Shown here one piece after another: positions 8,482 through 17,497 of a stretch of 39,600 nt of DNA (within the stretch, counting starts at the first letter, position 1; each line of letters begins with the position of its first letter). The DNA is from DTU036 sp964346475 (lineage in GTDB: Bacteria > Bacillota > Clostridia > Peptostreptococcales > Acidaminobacteraceae). The notes beneath the pieces are model-generated. The model was given only the letters and a program-made list of their open reading frames with translations. It was not told the origin of the DNA and did not search any database. Where the stretch lies: contig CAYFUM010000012.1 of assembly GCA_964346475.1 (NCBI GenBank), positions 1 to 39,600 on the forward strand, read 5' to 3'. The translations under genes and the position numbers were made by a program.

Positions 8482-10578
8482 ATGCATATTATTAGTCGGA
8501 TTGCCCAGGAATTGGAACTTGATTTTAACCAAGTCCAAAAAACTGTGGAACTTATGGATGAAGGAAACACCCTGCCCTTTATAGCTCGCTATAGGAAGGA
8601 AGCTACTGGCAATCTGGATGATGTCAGGTTAAGGGAACTAGAGGAAAAATTAAAGCTCTATAGAAACCTAGAGGAAAGACGAGAGACGGTTATCAGGCTA
8701 CTTAAAGAGCAGGAAGTTATGACTCCCGAAATGGAGGAGCTCTTAAAAGAGGCCTCCAGCCTTCAACAGATAGAGGATATCTATAGGCCCTTTAGACCTA
8801 AAAAGAGAACAAGGGCTACCATAGCCATAGAAAAGGGACTAGCTAAGCTGGCAGACTACCTGCAGGAGGGCCAGGCCAGCCAGCAGGAACTTTTAGATTA
8901 TGCCAAGGAGTTTCTAGATGAGGACAAGGAGGTTTTCTCTGTTCAAGAAGCCCTGGTCTATGCCCAGGATATCCTAGCTGATAGGCTCAGCGATGATATA
9001 GGTTCCAGGGGGATTGTAAGAAGGGAGTCCTTTATGGGGGGTGCTATGACCAGCCGAGCCCTAGAAGAGGCAGACCAGCTATACCAGGTCTACTGGGACT
9101 TTTCAGAGGCTATTAGAAAGATTAAACCCCATCAGACCCTGGCCATGTTAAGGGGAGAGAAGGAGGCTTCCCTGCGTCTGGGCTTTGACCTTCCCGATGA
9201 GGATATATTAAGAAAGCTAAAGTATCACTTTAGAGGAAAGGAACATAACTTTGAACTTTACCTAGATGAGGCGATAGAGGATGGCTATAGAAGGCTTCTA
9301 AGGCCCAGTATAGAAACTGAGATTAGGGCAGCTCTAAAGGAAATTGCAGATAGAGAATCAATTGAAGTTTTTAAGAAAAACCTCAGACCCTATCTAATGC
9401 AACCACCCCTGTCTAACCAGGTGGTCCTAGGCCTGGATCCTGGCTTTAGAACAGGATGTAAGCTTGCTGTCGTTGGACCTATGGGAGAGCTCTTAGACTA
9501 TGCAACAATCTACCCGACCCTGCCCAGGGAGGATGTGGAGGGTAGCCATAGGGTGTTTAAAAAGATGGTGGACAAATACGGAGTGACACTTTTTGCCATA
9601 GGCAATGGAACTGCGTCAAGGGAAACTGAGCTAGTGGTTGCCTCCTTTATAGAGGGCCAGGATAGGGAGCTTCATTACTCCATAGTCAATGAGTCAGGGG
9701 CGTCTATCTACTCAGCCTCGCCTCTTGGCAAGGAGGAATTTCCTGATATAGATGTCAGCATCAGGGGCGCTATCAGCATAGCCAGGAGGGTTCAAGACCC
9801 CCTAGCAGAGCTGGTTAAAATAGAGCCTAAGCATATTGGAATTGGCCAGTACCAGCATGATGTCAACCAAAAGCTCTTGGATGAGAGCCTAGAAAAGGTT
9901 GTAGAGGACTGCGTTAATGCCATTGGAGTGAATCTAAACCAAGCCTCCTTTAGTCTATTAAGTTATGTGGCAGGAATTAGTAGAAGTCTGGCTAAGAACA
10001 TAGTCAAGTATAAGGAGGAGATGGGGGGCTTTAAATCAAGAAAGGAACTTTTGGATGTCAAGGGCCTTGGACCCAGAACCTTTACCCAGTGCGCGGGCTT
10101 TTTAAGGGTTCCAGAAAGTACAGATCCCCTGGACCACACAGCTGTCCATCCTGAGAGCTACGCCATAGCCAGGCAGCTTCTAGGGGTCGATATTAAAGAA
10201 GCTGAGTTACCTGAGCTTTCAAGTAGACTGGGAGTTGATATTCATACTCTAAGGGATATTGTGGAGGAATTAAAAAAACCAGGCCGAGATCCCAGGGAGG
10301 AAATGCCAGGGCCTATTCTGCGCAGTGATGTTCTTAGTCTTGATGATTTGGAAGAGGGTATGATATTAACTGGGACTGTTAGGAATGTTGTGGATTTTGG
10401 GGCCTTTGTAGATATAGGCGTCAAGGAAGATGGGCTGGTCCACATCTCGAAAATCTCCAACAAGTATATTAAACACCCCAGCGATGTTCTCCAGGTTGCC
10501 GATATAGTCAAGGTGAAGATTATTTCAGTTGACAGGCATAGAGGGAAGGTCTCCTTGTCCATGAAGGATATCAAATGA
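8482..10578 (+). CDS. tex: Tex-type RNA-binding transcription accessory protein
   Basis: The 698-aa product is close to the usual Tex length. It has an N-terminal Tex helical region, a YqgF/RNase H-like domain from about residue 313 (VVLGLDPGFRTGCKLAVV), tandem helix-hairpin-helix motifs near 498-545 (ELLDVKGLGPRTF) and a C-terminal S1 domain from about 623 (TGTVRNVVDFGAFVDIG). Tex binds nucleic acid and affects transcription and toxin or stress expression in several bacteria; its mechanism is not settled. The S1 domain is complete and ends at the C-terminus. A GGAGAGG site precedes the ATG. The stop overlaps the next start (ATGA), indicating coupling with the kinase gene. Confidence 0.93.
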   Translation: MHIISRIAQELELDFNQVQKTVELMDEGNTLPFIARYRKEATGNLDDVRLRELEEKLKLYRNLEERRETVIRLLKEQEVMTPEMEELLKEASSLQQIEDIYRPFRPKKRTRATIAIEKGLAKLADYLQEGQASQQELLDYAKEFLDEDKEVFSVQEALVYAQDILADRLSDDIGSRGIVRRESFMGGAMTSRALEEADQLYQVYWDFSEAIRKIKPHQTLAMLRGEKEASLRLGFDLPDEDILRKLKYHFRGKEHNFELYLDEAIEDGYRRLLRPSIETEIRAALKEIADRESIEVFKKNLRPYLMQPPLSNQVVLGLDPGFRTGCKLAVVGPMGELLDYATIYPTLPREDVEGSHRVFKKMVDKYGVTLFAIGNGTASRETELVVASFIEGQDRELHYSIVNESGASIYSASPLGKEEFPDIDVSIRGAISIARRVQDPLAELVKIEPKHIGIGQYQHDVNQKLLDESLEKVVEDCVNAIGVNLNQASFSLLSYVAGISRSLAKNIVKYKEEMGGFKSRKELLDVKGLGPRTFTQCAGFLRVPESTDPLDHTAVHPESYAIARQLLGVDIKEAELPELSSRLGVDIHTLRDIVEELKKPGRDPREEMPGPILRSDVLSLDDLEEGMILTGTVRNVVDFGAFVDIGVKEDGLVHISKISNKYIKHPSDVLQVADIVKVKIISVDRHRGKVSLSMKDIK

Positions 10579-11195
10579 TAAGGCTAGTAGGGATTGCTGG
10601 CGGTACAGCTTCGGGAAAAACCACCATAGTAAGGGAGTTTATGGAGATGCTAGGAGAAAGGGGCCAGCTTATAGGCCTGGATTCCTACTACCTTCCCTTT
10701 GATGGCATGGATTTAGAGGAAAGAAAAAAACAAAATTACGATCATCCCGCCTCCATTGACATGGATAGGCTCCATAGGGATTTGCTAGAACTTAGGGCTG
10801 GTCGACCTGTCAAGGTTCCAGTCTATGACTATGTAAATTATTGCCCCAGTGGTGAGAGCCTAGTTGTTGAGCCCCAGGGCATGCTAATTGTTGAGGGTCT
10901 ATTTGCCCTCTACGATCCCAGGATAAGGGAGCTTTTTGATTTGTCTATTTATGTCCAAGCAGATGCTGATGAAAGACTGATAAGAAGGATTGGTAGGGAT
11001 ACCAAGTCCAGGGGTAGGAGTCTGGATTCCATTTTAAGGCAGTATGAAAAGACCGTAAAGCCCATGCATGAAGCCTTTATTTCACCAACAAAAAGATATG
11101 CAGATATAATCCTTCCTGGGGGTGCTCAGAATAGAAAGGGTGTAGAGCTGCTTAAAACCTATCTTAGAACCATAAGTGGAGAAAGGACCCCTTAA
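10575..11195 (+). CDS. udk: uridine kinase-like P-loop phosphotransferase
   Basis: The 206-aa product starts with GIAGGTASGKTT, the Walker A loop of the uridine/cytidine kinase family. It continues with LDSYY and YDHPASID, which match the substrate-binding pattern of Udk. A lid segment with RRIGRDTKSRGR follows. It would phosphorylate uridine and cytidine for pyrimidine salvage. Length is normal. The start overlaps the tex stop by four bases, with AAGGATAT as ribosome binding site. The stop codon lies in the loop of a bidirectional terminator that also holds the stop of the convergent pucR-like gene. Some Firmicute homologues are only kinase-like, so uridine specificity is likely, not certain. 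Confidence 0.85.
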   Translation: MIRLVGIAGGTASGKTTIVREFMEMLGERGQLIGLDSYYLPFDGMDLEERKKQNYDHPASIDMDRLHRDLLELRAGRPVKVPVYDYVNYCPSGESLVVEPQGMLIVEGLFALYDPRIRELFDLSIYVQADADERLIRRIGRDTKSRGRSLDSILRQYEKTVKPMHEAFISPTKRYADIILPGGAQNRKGVELLKTYLRTISGERTP

Positions 11196-11210
11196 ATTGA
11201 GGGGTCCTTT
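11182..11210. terminator. bidirectional terminator holding both convergent stop codons
   Basis: Ten perfect base pairs join AAAGGACCCC (11182-11191) to GGGGTCCTTT (11201-11210) around a nine-base loop. The plus-strand stop of the kinase gene (11193-11195) and the minus-strand stop of the regulator (11192-11194) both lie at the start of this loop. Confidence 0.8.
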
Positions 11211-12823
11211 GATGTATAGGCCATGGATAACCTGAGGGCTAGACTGTTGGCCGGTTCACTGACATCCATTCCTAAAATCTCGCTACAGCGTTCTATTCGA
11301 TATTTTACAGTATTTCTATGGATGAACATGGCCTTGGCAGTCTCGGTTATATTGCAGTTTAAGTCCAAAAAGCTCTTTAGAGTATCCCTTAGGTCCCGGG
11401 TAAATTCATCCTTGGGATCAGCCAAATTTTTCAAGTTATTGGTCACGAAGGAATCAATTTGATGCTTAGGCAAAAGGTGGAGGAGGTTTCTTGTATCCAT
11501 TTGACTAAAGTACTTTATATAGTCAATGCTATCTCTAATTTCACCATATTTGATAGCCTCCCTGGCTTCCCCGTAGGAAAACTGGATTGAAGCAATGGAC
11601 TGGACCCGGTGGCCAAGATAATAGTTGATCTTGAGTTTTAAAGTCTTATTGAGGATGTTTCTATAGTTAGATAGGCTTTGGGCTAGGTCATTGAGAGGCC
11701 TTTGTAGGAGAATAACATATTCATAGTTATCTCTATTGGGAAAGAGTAGGGCCCCAGTCAAATCCTTTTCCAGCTTGTCCCTTAGCCAGTTGAAGACCAG
11801 GGTATAGCTCTCTTCGAGTATGGCTTCCTTTTTTAGTTCATCCCTGTAGTCGATTTTAGCTATAATTACACGGTAATAATTAGAAGAGATAAAACCAAAT
11901 CTCTTGCCCTTGAAAATGAGTTGGTTTTCACTGAGTTTTTCCTGGGATCCGCCTTGAACCAGGTCATTGAAAAATTCCTCTTTACTTGATAGGTTGGTGT
12001 AGTTTATCCTCAGGTTTTTGTATAGGGTAAAGGCTAGGATCATTATTGCCTGCTCTATAGCCATGGTGGATAGGGGGAACTTGAGTTTTTCCGCATTAAA
12101 TACTATTAAATAATAGGTATAGTAACCTGCCATCTTAATTGGGAAAATACTGGCCACACTATTTGCATCTTCTTCGCCCTGGGGATTTATATAGGTGCTT
12201 GTATTTTTACTTTCCTGATGAGAATAGGTTTCCACTAGTTTTCTAATAAAACTCTTGGAATATTTGCTTTTTATGTTACTAGAGGACTGTGTGACATTGC
12301 CAAAGGGATCCACTAGGGCTATTGGCTCTCCCAGAGTATGGGAAAGAGTTCTAATTAGGGCGTCTAGGGGGGTGTTTTTAATTAGGAGATTAGAAAACTT
12401 TCTCTGGATATTTAGGGAGTAGAGTAGTTCTTCATTCTGGTTATTCCAAAGGTGGGATAGGAGACTGTGAAAAACATTACCGAGGGTCATATCCTCAGGT
12501 ATTAGAATAAGGGGGAAACCGAGTTCATCGGCTCTTTCTACCACCCTTTCATCCAGTTTGTCAATAAAGCGCCCTAGTTTTATGGCAAGTCCTGCCGTTG
12601 GTAGCTTATCTAGTTCTTCTATGAGCTTTACTAACTCCTCCTGCTTATTTTTGTAGACCATGGCCGTGGTAATAAGTAGAGAGTTGGGTGCCAGATAGGC
12701 AGCAATATCTGGGGTTTCAGTGGACTCTATGGTAGCTATAGTACGACTGAGGTCGGCCTGGCCATTTAAAAGTTTGAGCCTGGAAAACTTCTCTTCTTGG
12801 AGGATTTTTTTAAGTGTGATCAT
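11192..12823 (-). CDS. PucR-family transcriptional regulator
   Basis: The 543-aa product has the three-part PucR layout. An N-terminal PucR domain (about 1-130, with IESTETPDIAAYL) is followed by a central GAF/GGDEF-like region. A C-terminal HTH_30 domain ends the protein (LNCNITETAKAMFIHRNTVKYRIE). PucR-type regulators respond to purine-catabolic intermediates; Bacillus subtilis PucR activates purine degradation genes. It is divergent from the DAACS symporter gene, with 135 bp between, and next to the allantoate pathway, so it is the obvious regulator of this island. The start has an AAGGGGT site. Direct repeats in the shared intergenic region are candidate operators. The ligand is inferred (allantoin, allantoate or ureidoglycolate). 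Confidence 0.88.
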   Translation of the reverse strand: MITLKKILQEEKFSRLKLLNGQADLSRTIATIESTETPDIAAYLAPNSLLITTAMVYKNKQEELVKLIEELDKLPTAGLAIKLGRFIDKLDERVVERADELGFPLILIPEDMTLGNVFHSLLSHLWNNQNEELLYSLNIQRKFSNLLIKNTPLDALIRTLSHTLGEPIALVDPFGNVTQSSSNIKSKYSKSFIRKLVETYSHQESKNTSTYINPQGEEDANSVASIFPIKMAGYYTYYLIVFNAEKLKFPLSTMAIEQAIMILAFTLYKNLRINYTNLSSKEEFFNDLVQGGSQEKLSENQLIFKGKRFGFISSNYYRVIIAKIDYRDELKKEAILEESYTLVFNWLRDKLEKDLTGALLFPNRDNYEYVILLQRPLNDLAQSLSNYRNILNKTLKLKINYYLGHRVQSIASIQFSYGEAREAIKYGEIRDSIDYIKYFSQMDTRNLLHLLPKHQIDSFVTNNLKNLADPKDEFTRDLRDTLKSFLDLNCNITETAKAMFIHRNTVKYRIERCSEILGMDVSEPANSLALRLSMAYTSKDPSI

Positions 12824-12847
12824 ATTACCCCTTAATCTACAAAATCT

Positions 12848-12890
12848 TGTGCATTTTAGACAAGAGCCTTTTTATCTGTGTGCATCTTAG
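12848..12890 (+). promoter_or_regulatory. candidate activator sites: TGTGCATYTTAG direct repeats
   Basis: TGTGCATTTTAG (12848-12859) and TGTGCATCTTAG (12879-12890) are in the same orientation, 31 bp apart, about three helical turns. With a start at about 12925 their centres lie near -71 and -40, where activators commonly bind. Binding by the adjacent PucR-like protein is inference. Confidence 0.4.
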
Positions 12891-12918
12891 TTAGTGTAAT
12901 CCCCCCTCAAGTTATAAT
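12891..12918 (+). promoter_or_regulatory. promoter of the DAACS symporter gene
   Basis: A perfect TATAAT at 12913-12918 is preceded by a poor TTAGTG -35 (12891-12896) with 16-bp spacing. The weak -35 directly downstream of the second repeat fits activator dependence. Confidence 0.5.
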
Positions 12919-12958
12919 ATACTTACTAAAAAGAGCTTATTATAGAAAGGGGAAGTAA

Positions 12959-14209
12959 ATGGAAGTGGCAAAGAAATTTAAAATGTCTCTTACTACTCAA
13001 ATTATCGTCGCAACAGTTTCTGCTCTAGTAATTGGTTCTCTCGTGGGACCAGCAGTAAAGAATGTGGAATTTATAGGCCTTATATGGTTAAGGCTTATCC
13101 AAATGTCTATCGTAGCCCTGGTCATGACTTCGGTCGCCGGAGCCATAGGTAAGGTTGAGGGCTCAGGTGCTGGGAAGATGAGTTATCATACCTTTAAGTA
13201 TATCATAATTTTTACTATTTTCTCCGCTCTACTGGGACTGGCATTAGCCTTTATATTTAAGCCTGGTGTTGGAATTGATCTGGGCCTTGCTGGTGAGATA
13301 GGTAGCAGTGAACTGGGTTCTACCTCGGTTGTTGATACCCTGGTAAACTTTGTACCCACAAACATCTTTAAGTCTATGAGTGATGGGTCCACAGTTCAGG
13401 CTATTGTCTTTTCACTAATCTTTGGAGTGGCTGCAGGTAGCTATGCTTCAAAAACCGGCAGACAAGATCTTCTAGACCTGATAAAAGATGTCAATGGCGT
13501 TATTATGGAAATTATAGGCATGGTAATGAAGCTTGCCCCCATTGGTATTTTTGCACTTCTAGCCCCAGTGGCTGGTGTAACAGGCTTTGAAGTAATACTT
13601 CCTATGATGAAATTTTTACTGGCCCTTTTAGTAGCTGATATTATTATGTTTTTAGTCTACTTCCCAATAACAGCCCTGAAGGTTGGGGTAAGTCCACTGA
13701 AGATGCCTAAGAAGTTCGCTAAAATGTCAATCATGGCCCTTACTACTACTTCAGGTGCAATTTGTCTTCCCACTAAAATGGAGGATACAGTTACTAAGTT
13801 TGGAGTTAGCCGTAAAGTGACAGACTTCACTGGCCCTATTACTATGTCCATGAATAGCTCGGGAGCTGTAGCTTGCTACGTGCTGGCAATTATGTTTATG
13901 GCTCAGTCCACTGGAATTGTTCTATCCACCACTGAGATCTTAACAGGTATGCTGCTAGCTATTATGATGGTTATGGGTACTATCGTTGTACCCGGCGGCT
14001 CTGTGGTGGTCTACACCTTTTTTGCCACCTCCCTGGGACTCCCCTTTGAGAGCATTGCCATCCTAATTGGAATTGACTGGTTTGCAGGTGCCCTTAGAAC
14101 TATAATGAACGTTACCATTGACGTTCTAGTTGCTATGCTAGTTGCAGATAAACTTGGTGAATTTGACAAGGATGTCTACAATGAAAAGAAGGTCGTAGAA
14201 TACAGCTAA
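12959..14209 (+). CDS. dicarboxylate/amino acid:cation symporter (DAACS) with divergent NMDGT motif
   Basis: The 416-aa membrane protein belongs to the DAACS (GltP/DctA/GltPh) family. It shows KLAPIGIFALLAP, the hairpin loop TTTSGAICLPTKME and the C-terminal GID(373)...R(380)...N(384)...D(388) pattern on helix 8. The NMDGT motif of helix 7, which coordinates sodium and substrate in GltPh, is replaced by NSSGA (299-303). The protein is therefore expected to differ in substrate or cation coupling. Next to PucR and allantoate genes, the likely cargo is an intermediate such as allantoate or another small organic anion (inference). The gene has its own promoter, an AAAGGGGAAG site and a clear terminator. 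Confidence 0.85.
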   Translation: MEVAKKFKMSLTTQIIVATVSALVIGSLVGPAVKNVEFIGLIWLRLIQMSIVALVMTSVAGAIGKVEGSGAGKMSYHTFKYIIIFTIFSALLGLALAFIFKPGVGIDLGLAGEIGSSELGSTSVVDTLVNFVPTNIFKSMSDGSTVQAIVFSLIFGVAAGSYASKTGRQDLLDLIKDVNGVIMEIIGMVMKLAPIGIFALLAPVAGVTGFEVILPMMKFLLALLVADIIMFLVYFPITALKVGVSPLKMPKKFAKMSIMALTTTSGAICLPTKMEDTVTKFGVSRKVTDFTGPITMSMNSSGAVACYVLAIMFMAQSTGIVLSTTEILTGMLLAIMMVMGTIVVPGGSVVVYTFFATSLGLPFESIAILIGIDWFAGALRTIMNVTIDVLVAMLVADKLGEFDKDVYNEKKVVEYS

Positions 14210-14221
14210 ATGCAAGAAGTT

Positions 14222-14250
14222 AAGTAGACTGAAGAAGTCTACTTTTTTCT
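14222..14250 (+). terminator. terminator after the DAACS gene
   Basis: AAGTAGACT (14222-14230) pairs with AGTCTACTT (14236-14244) around GAAGA, followed by TTTT. It separates the symporter from the allC-led operon. Confidence 0.85.
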
Positions 14251-14399
14251 TTATAAATTAATCCTGGTCAGAATTAACTATTAATTGTGCAAATAGAACA
14301 AAGTAACTGGAATAAATGTATGGAAGCAATAAAGACTATTTAAGGAAAATCTTCTACAATTAAGTTAGAGGATAAATTGAAAAAAAGAGAGGATTAGAC

Positions 14400-15626
14400 A
14401 TGGAAAAATTAGCTAAAGATATAAAGGAACATGTTGAATGGCTTTCCAGTTTTGGTAAGGATCCCACCGGTGGCATAACTAGGCTACTTTACACCCAGGC
14501 CTGGATGGATGCCCAGACTGGTCTCAAGGAAAAATTTGAAGAAATCGGTATGGAAGCCCACTTCGATGAAGTAGGTAATGTCTATGGAAGATATGTCGGC
14601 TCAGAAAAGCCTGAGGAAACCATAGCCACAGGATCCCATGTGGATACTGTTGTCAATGGTGGAAGCCTAGATGGTCAGCTGGGAATTATAGGTGGCCTTC
14701 TAGCTGCTAGAAATCTTGTAGAAAAGTATGGACAACCCAAGAGAAGCTTGGAGGTTATATCCATGGCTGAGGAAGAAGGAAGTAGATTTCCCTTTGTCTT
14801 TTGGGGCAGTAAAAACATCTTTGGCATGGCTTCCGACGAGGCTATGGAGGGTGTTAAGGATAGTGAAGGCCTTCTCTTTGTAGATGAAATGAGAAAGCTT
14901 GGCTTTGATTTTAAAAAGGATAAGACTCCAAGGGAGGACATCAAGGCCTTTGTTGAGCTCCATATAGAGCAGGGTAACTTCCTAGAGATGGAGAAGAAAT
15001 CCCTGGGAGTTATTACCAGCATAGCAGGTCAAAGAAGATACGAAATCCTCCTCAAGGGTGAGGCCAACCACGCCGGAACCACCCTGATGAGATTTAGAAA
15101 GGACACAGTGGAGGCCTTCTCTAAAATAGTTTCCCAGTCCCTTGACAAGGCCAAGGCTGAGGGGGATCCCCTGGTACTGACCTTTGGTCATGTAGAGCCC
15201 AAACCAAATACAGTAAATGTGGTACCCGGTGAGACAGTATTTAGTATGGACTGTCGTCATACCGATATGCAAAAGCTTGAAGACTTCACCACTATGTTAG
15301 AAGAGGATATGAGAAAAATTGCTGGGGATCTTGGCATCGAAATAGAAATCAATCGCTGGATGGATGCGCCACCTGTACCCATGGATAAAGATGTGGTCAG
15401 TCTAGTTGAAAAGGCCTGTAGAGACTCTGGCCTGGACTACAACCTTATGCACAGCGGTGCGGGCCATGACTCTCAAATCTTTGCACCTAGAGTTCCAACG
15501 GGTATGATTTTTGTTCCTTCTATAAAAGGAATTAGCCATAATCCCGCAGAAGCAACAGATCTAGAGGACCTGGTCCAGGGAGTCAAGGCGCTTGAAGCAG
15601 TACTTTACGAACTAGCATACAAATAG
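14400..15626 (+). CDS. allC: AllC-like allantoate amidohydrolase (M20 family Zn hydrolase)
   Basis: The 408-aa product is a Zn-dependent amidase of the M20 allantoate amidohydrolase/N-carbamoyl-amino-acid hydrolase group. Metal and catalytic motifs are GSHVDTVVNGGSLDG, AEEEGSRFP and ELHIEQG, with HSGAGHDSQ near the C-terminus. AllC splits allantoate into ureidoglycine, CO2 and ammonia. The related ureidoglycolate hydrolases and beta-ureidopropionases look similar, but immediate linkage to AllE and AllD homologues supports allantoate. The start has an AGAGAGG site, and the gene leads the allC-allE-allD run with gaps of 14 and 18 nt. The gene symbol rests on context as well as family. Confidence 0.82.
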   Translation: MEKLAKDIKEHVEWLSSFGKDPTGGITRLLYTQAWMDAQTGLKEKFEEIGMEAHFDEVGNVYGRYVGSEKPEETIATGSHVDTVVNGGSLDGQLGIIGGLLAARNLVEKYGQPKRSLEVISMAEEEGSRFPFVFWGSKNIFGMASDEAMEGVKDSEGLLFVDEMRKLGFDFKKDKTPREDIKAFVELHIEQGNFLEMEKKSLGVITSIAGQRRYEILLKGEANHAGTTLMRFRKDTVEAFSKIVSQSLDKAKAEGDPLVLTFGHVEPKPNTVNVVPGETVFSMDCRHTDMQKLEDFTTMLEEDMRKIAGDLGIEIEINRWMDAPPVPMDKDVVSLVEKACRDSGLDYNLMHSGAGHDSQIFAPRVPTGMIFVPSIKGISHNPAEATDLEDLVQGVKALEAVLYELAYK

Positions 15627-15640
15627 GAGGAAATAAATAG

Positions 15641-16429
15641 ATGGGATACCTAAACAATGTTACAGGTTATAGGGAAGATATTTTAAAGAATAGATCGATA
15701 ATTAAAAGGGGTAATTATGCTCTAATTGAGCCCGATGGACTGGTGAAAAACACCCTGCCTGGCTTTGAAAATTGCGCCGTCACAATCCTGGCTTCTCCAA
15801 AGCTGGGGGCATCCTTTGTTGATTATCTGGTCACCCTGGAAGCCGATGGAAAAAATAAAGAGGGCTTTGGAGCTCCCGGTGTTGAGGTCTTTGTCTATGT
15901 GGTTGAAGGTAAGATCAAAGCTGCGGCCGATGAAGAAGAGTTTGAACTCAGCCAGGGCGGCTACCTCTTTTGCCCAGCCGGCGTAAAGCTCTATTTTGAA
16001 AACGACAATGGAAAAGAGGCTTCTAAACTCTTCCTTTATAAACGTCGTTACCATGCCATTGAAGGCCATGAGGCCTATGTGGTCTCAGGAAATGCAAATG
16101 ATATTGAGTACACCGACTACGAAGGTATGGAGGATGTTGGAGTTAAAGATCTTCTTCCCAATGAGCTGGGCTTTGATATGAATTTTCATATCCTTTCCTT
16201 TAATCCAGGAGCCAGCCATGGTTATATTGAGACCCATGTACAGGAGCATGGTGCCTATCTTCTCAGTGGCCAGGGCATGTATAACCTAGACAATGAGTGG
16301 GTACCTGTTGAAAAGGGTGATTATATTTTTATGGGAGCCTATGCGCCCCAGGCAGCCTATGCAGTTGGAAGGGGAGAACCTTTAAGCTATGTTTATTCCA
16401 AGGACTGTAATAGGGACGTAGAAATCTAA
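15641..16429 (+). CDS. allE: (S)-ureidoglycine aminohydrolase
   Basis: The 262-aa bicupin matches AllE/YlbA in length and layout: two beta-barrel halves, the first with GVEVFVYVVEGKIK and the second with NFHILSFNPGASHGYIETHVQEHGAYLLSG. The second cupin keeps the E-H-x5-E/H-type metal site (ETHVQEHG) that holds Mn in AllE. It releases ammonia from (S)-ureidoglycine to give (S)-ureidoglycolate, keeping the pathway stereospecific. It follows the allC-like gene by 14 nt with an AGGAGG site and precedes the allD-like gene. Confidence is high because both flanking genes belong to the same route. Confidence 0.92.
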   Translation: MGYLNNVTGYREDILKNRSIIKRGNYALIEPDGLVKNTLPGFENCAVTILASPKLGASFVDYLVTLEADGKNKEGFGAPGVEVFVYVVEGKIKAAADEEEFELSQGGYLFCPAGVKLYFENDNGKEASKLFLYKRRYHAIEGHEAYVVSGNANDIEYTDYEGMEDVGVKDLLPNELGFDMNFHILSFNPGASHGYIETHVQEHGAYLLSGQGMYNLDNEWVPVEKGDYIFMGAYAPQAAYAVGRGEPLSYVYSKDCNRDVEI

Positions 16430-16447
16430 AGAGATCTAGGAGGCCCA

Positions 16448-17497
16448 ATGAGAATATCAGAAAAGGACTTACATGAATTAATAAAAAACAAGATAGCTAG
16501 GGCTGGCCTTAGCCCTGAGCATGCTGAAGTTGTAGCCGACTGTCTAGTATTTTCAGATTCTAGGGGCTACCATTCCCATGGTGCGGTCAGGGTAGAGTAT
16601 TATGCAGAGAGGATTGCCAAGGGTGGTATAAATAGAAACCCAAGGCTTGAATTTCAAAAAACCGGCCCTGCCAGTGGAGTTTATGAAGGTGATAATGGAG
16701 TAGGCTTTGTGGTAGTTAAAAATGCCATGGAAGAAGCAATAAAGATGGCAAAGGAAGTTGGCGTTGCGGTGGTTGGAGTAAAAAGAGCTTCCCACAGTGG
16801 CTCCTTAGGCTACTTTGTTGAAATGGCTATAGAAGAGGATCTGGTTGCTCTGTCGGTCTGCCAGTCAGACCCAATGGTTGTCCCCTATGGGGGCAGTGAA
16901 GCCTATTATGGGACAAATCCTATTGCCTTTGGTGCACCTTCAGCTGATGAGAGAAAAGTGGTCTTTGATATGGCAACAACTGTCCAGGCCTGGGGCAAGG
17001 TCCTCCATGCTAGAAGTAGGGGGGAGAGTATCCCAGCTAGCTGGGCAGTTGATGAAGAGGGTAGCCCTACCACAGACTCCCACAGAGTAAACGCCCTTTT
17101 GCCAGCTGCAGGAGCCAAGGGCTATGGGCTTATGATGATGGTGGATATTCTTTCAGGTGTAATGCTGGGCCTACCCTTTGGAAAACATGTCAGCAGCATG
17201 TATGAGGATTTAACTAAGGGCAGAGACCTAGGCCACCTTCATATTGTTATAGATCCCTCTAGATTCACTGATCTTGAGACTTTTAAGGCAGGTATGAGCC
17301 AGACCTTTGATGAACTCAAGGAGATAAAACCAGCACCTGGTTTTGATGAGGTCAACTATCCTGGAGAAAGAGCCATGAAGCGCAGGGAGGAACACCTAGC
17401 CAAGGGTATCGAGATAGTTGATGAAGTTTATGACTACCTGGTAAGTGATGATATTCATTTTGACAATTTTCATGGAAAAAATAAATTTGCAGAATAG
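16448..17497 (+). CDS. allD: ureidoglycolate dehydrogenase
   Basis: The 349-aa product belongs to the LDH2/malate dehydrogenase-like family with the usual AllD length. Motifs are RGYHSHGAVR near 37-46 (catalytic His region), the VVGVKRASHSGSLGYF nucleotide/substrate segment, YGTNPIAFGAP, FDMATTVQAWGKV and LLPAAGAKGYGL. AllD oxidises (S)-ureidoglycolate to oxalurate with NAD, feeding the FdrA-YlbE-YlbF step. It is 18 nt downstream of the allE-like gene with an AGGAGG site. The stop runs into a 30-nt palindrome shared with the convergent esterase gene. Other LDH2 members use malate or other 2-hydroxyacids; context favours ureidoglycolate. Confidence 0.88.
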   Translation: MRISEKDLHELIKNKIARAGLSPEHAEVVADCLVFSDSRGYHSHGAVRVEYYAERIAKGGINRNPRLEFQKTGPASGVYEGDNGVGFVVVKNAMEEAIKMAKEVGVAVVGVKRASHSGSLGYFVEMAIEEDLVALSVCQSDPMVVPYGGSEAYYGTNPIAFGAPSADERKVVFDMATTVQAWGKVLHARSRGESIPASWAVDEEGSPTTDSHRVNALLPAAGAKGYGLMMMVDILSGVMLGLPFGKHVSSMYEDLTKGRDLGHLHIVIDPSRFTDLETFKAGMSQTFDELKEIKPAPGFDEVNYPGERAMKRREEHLAKGIEIVDEVYDYLVSDDIHFDNFHGKNKFAE

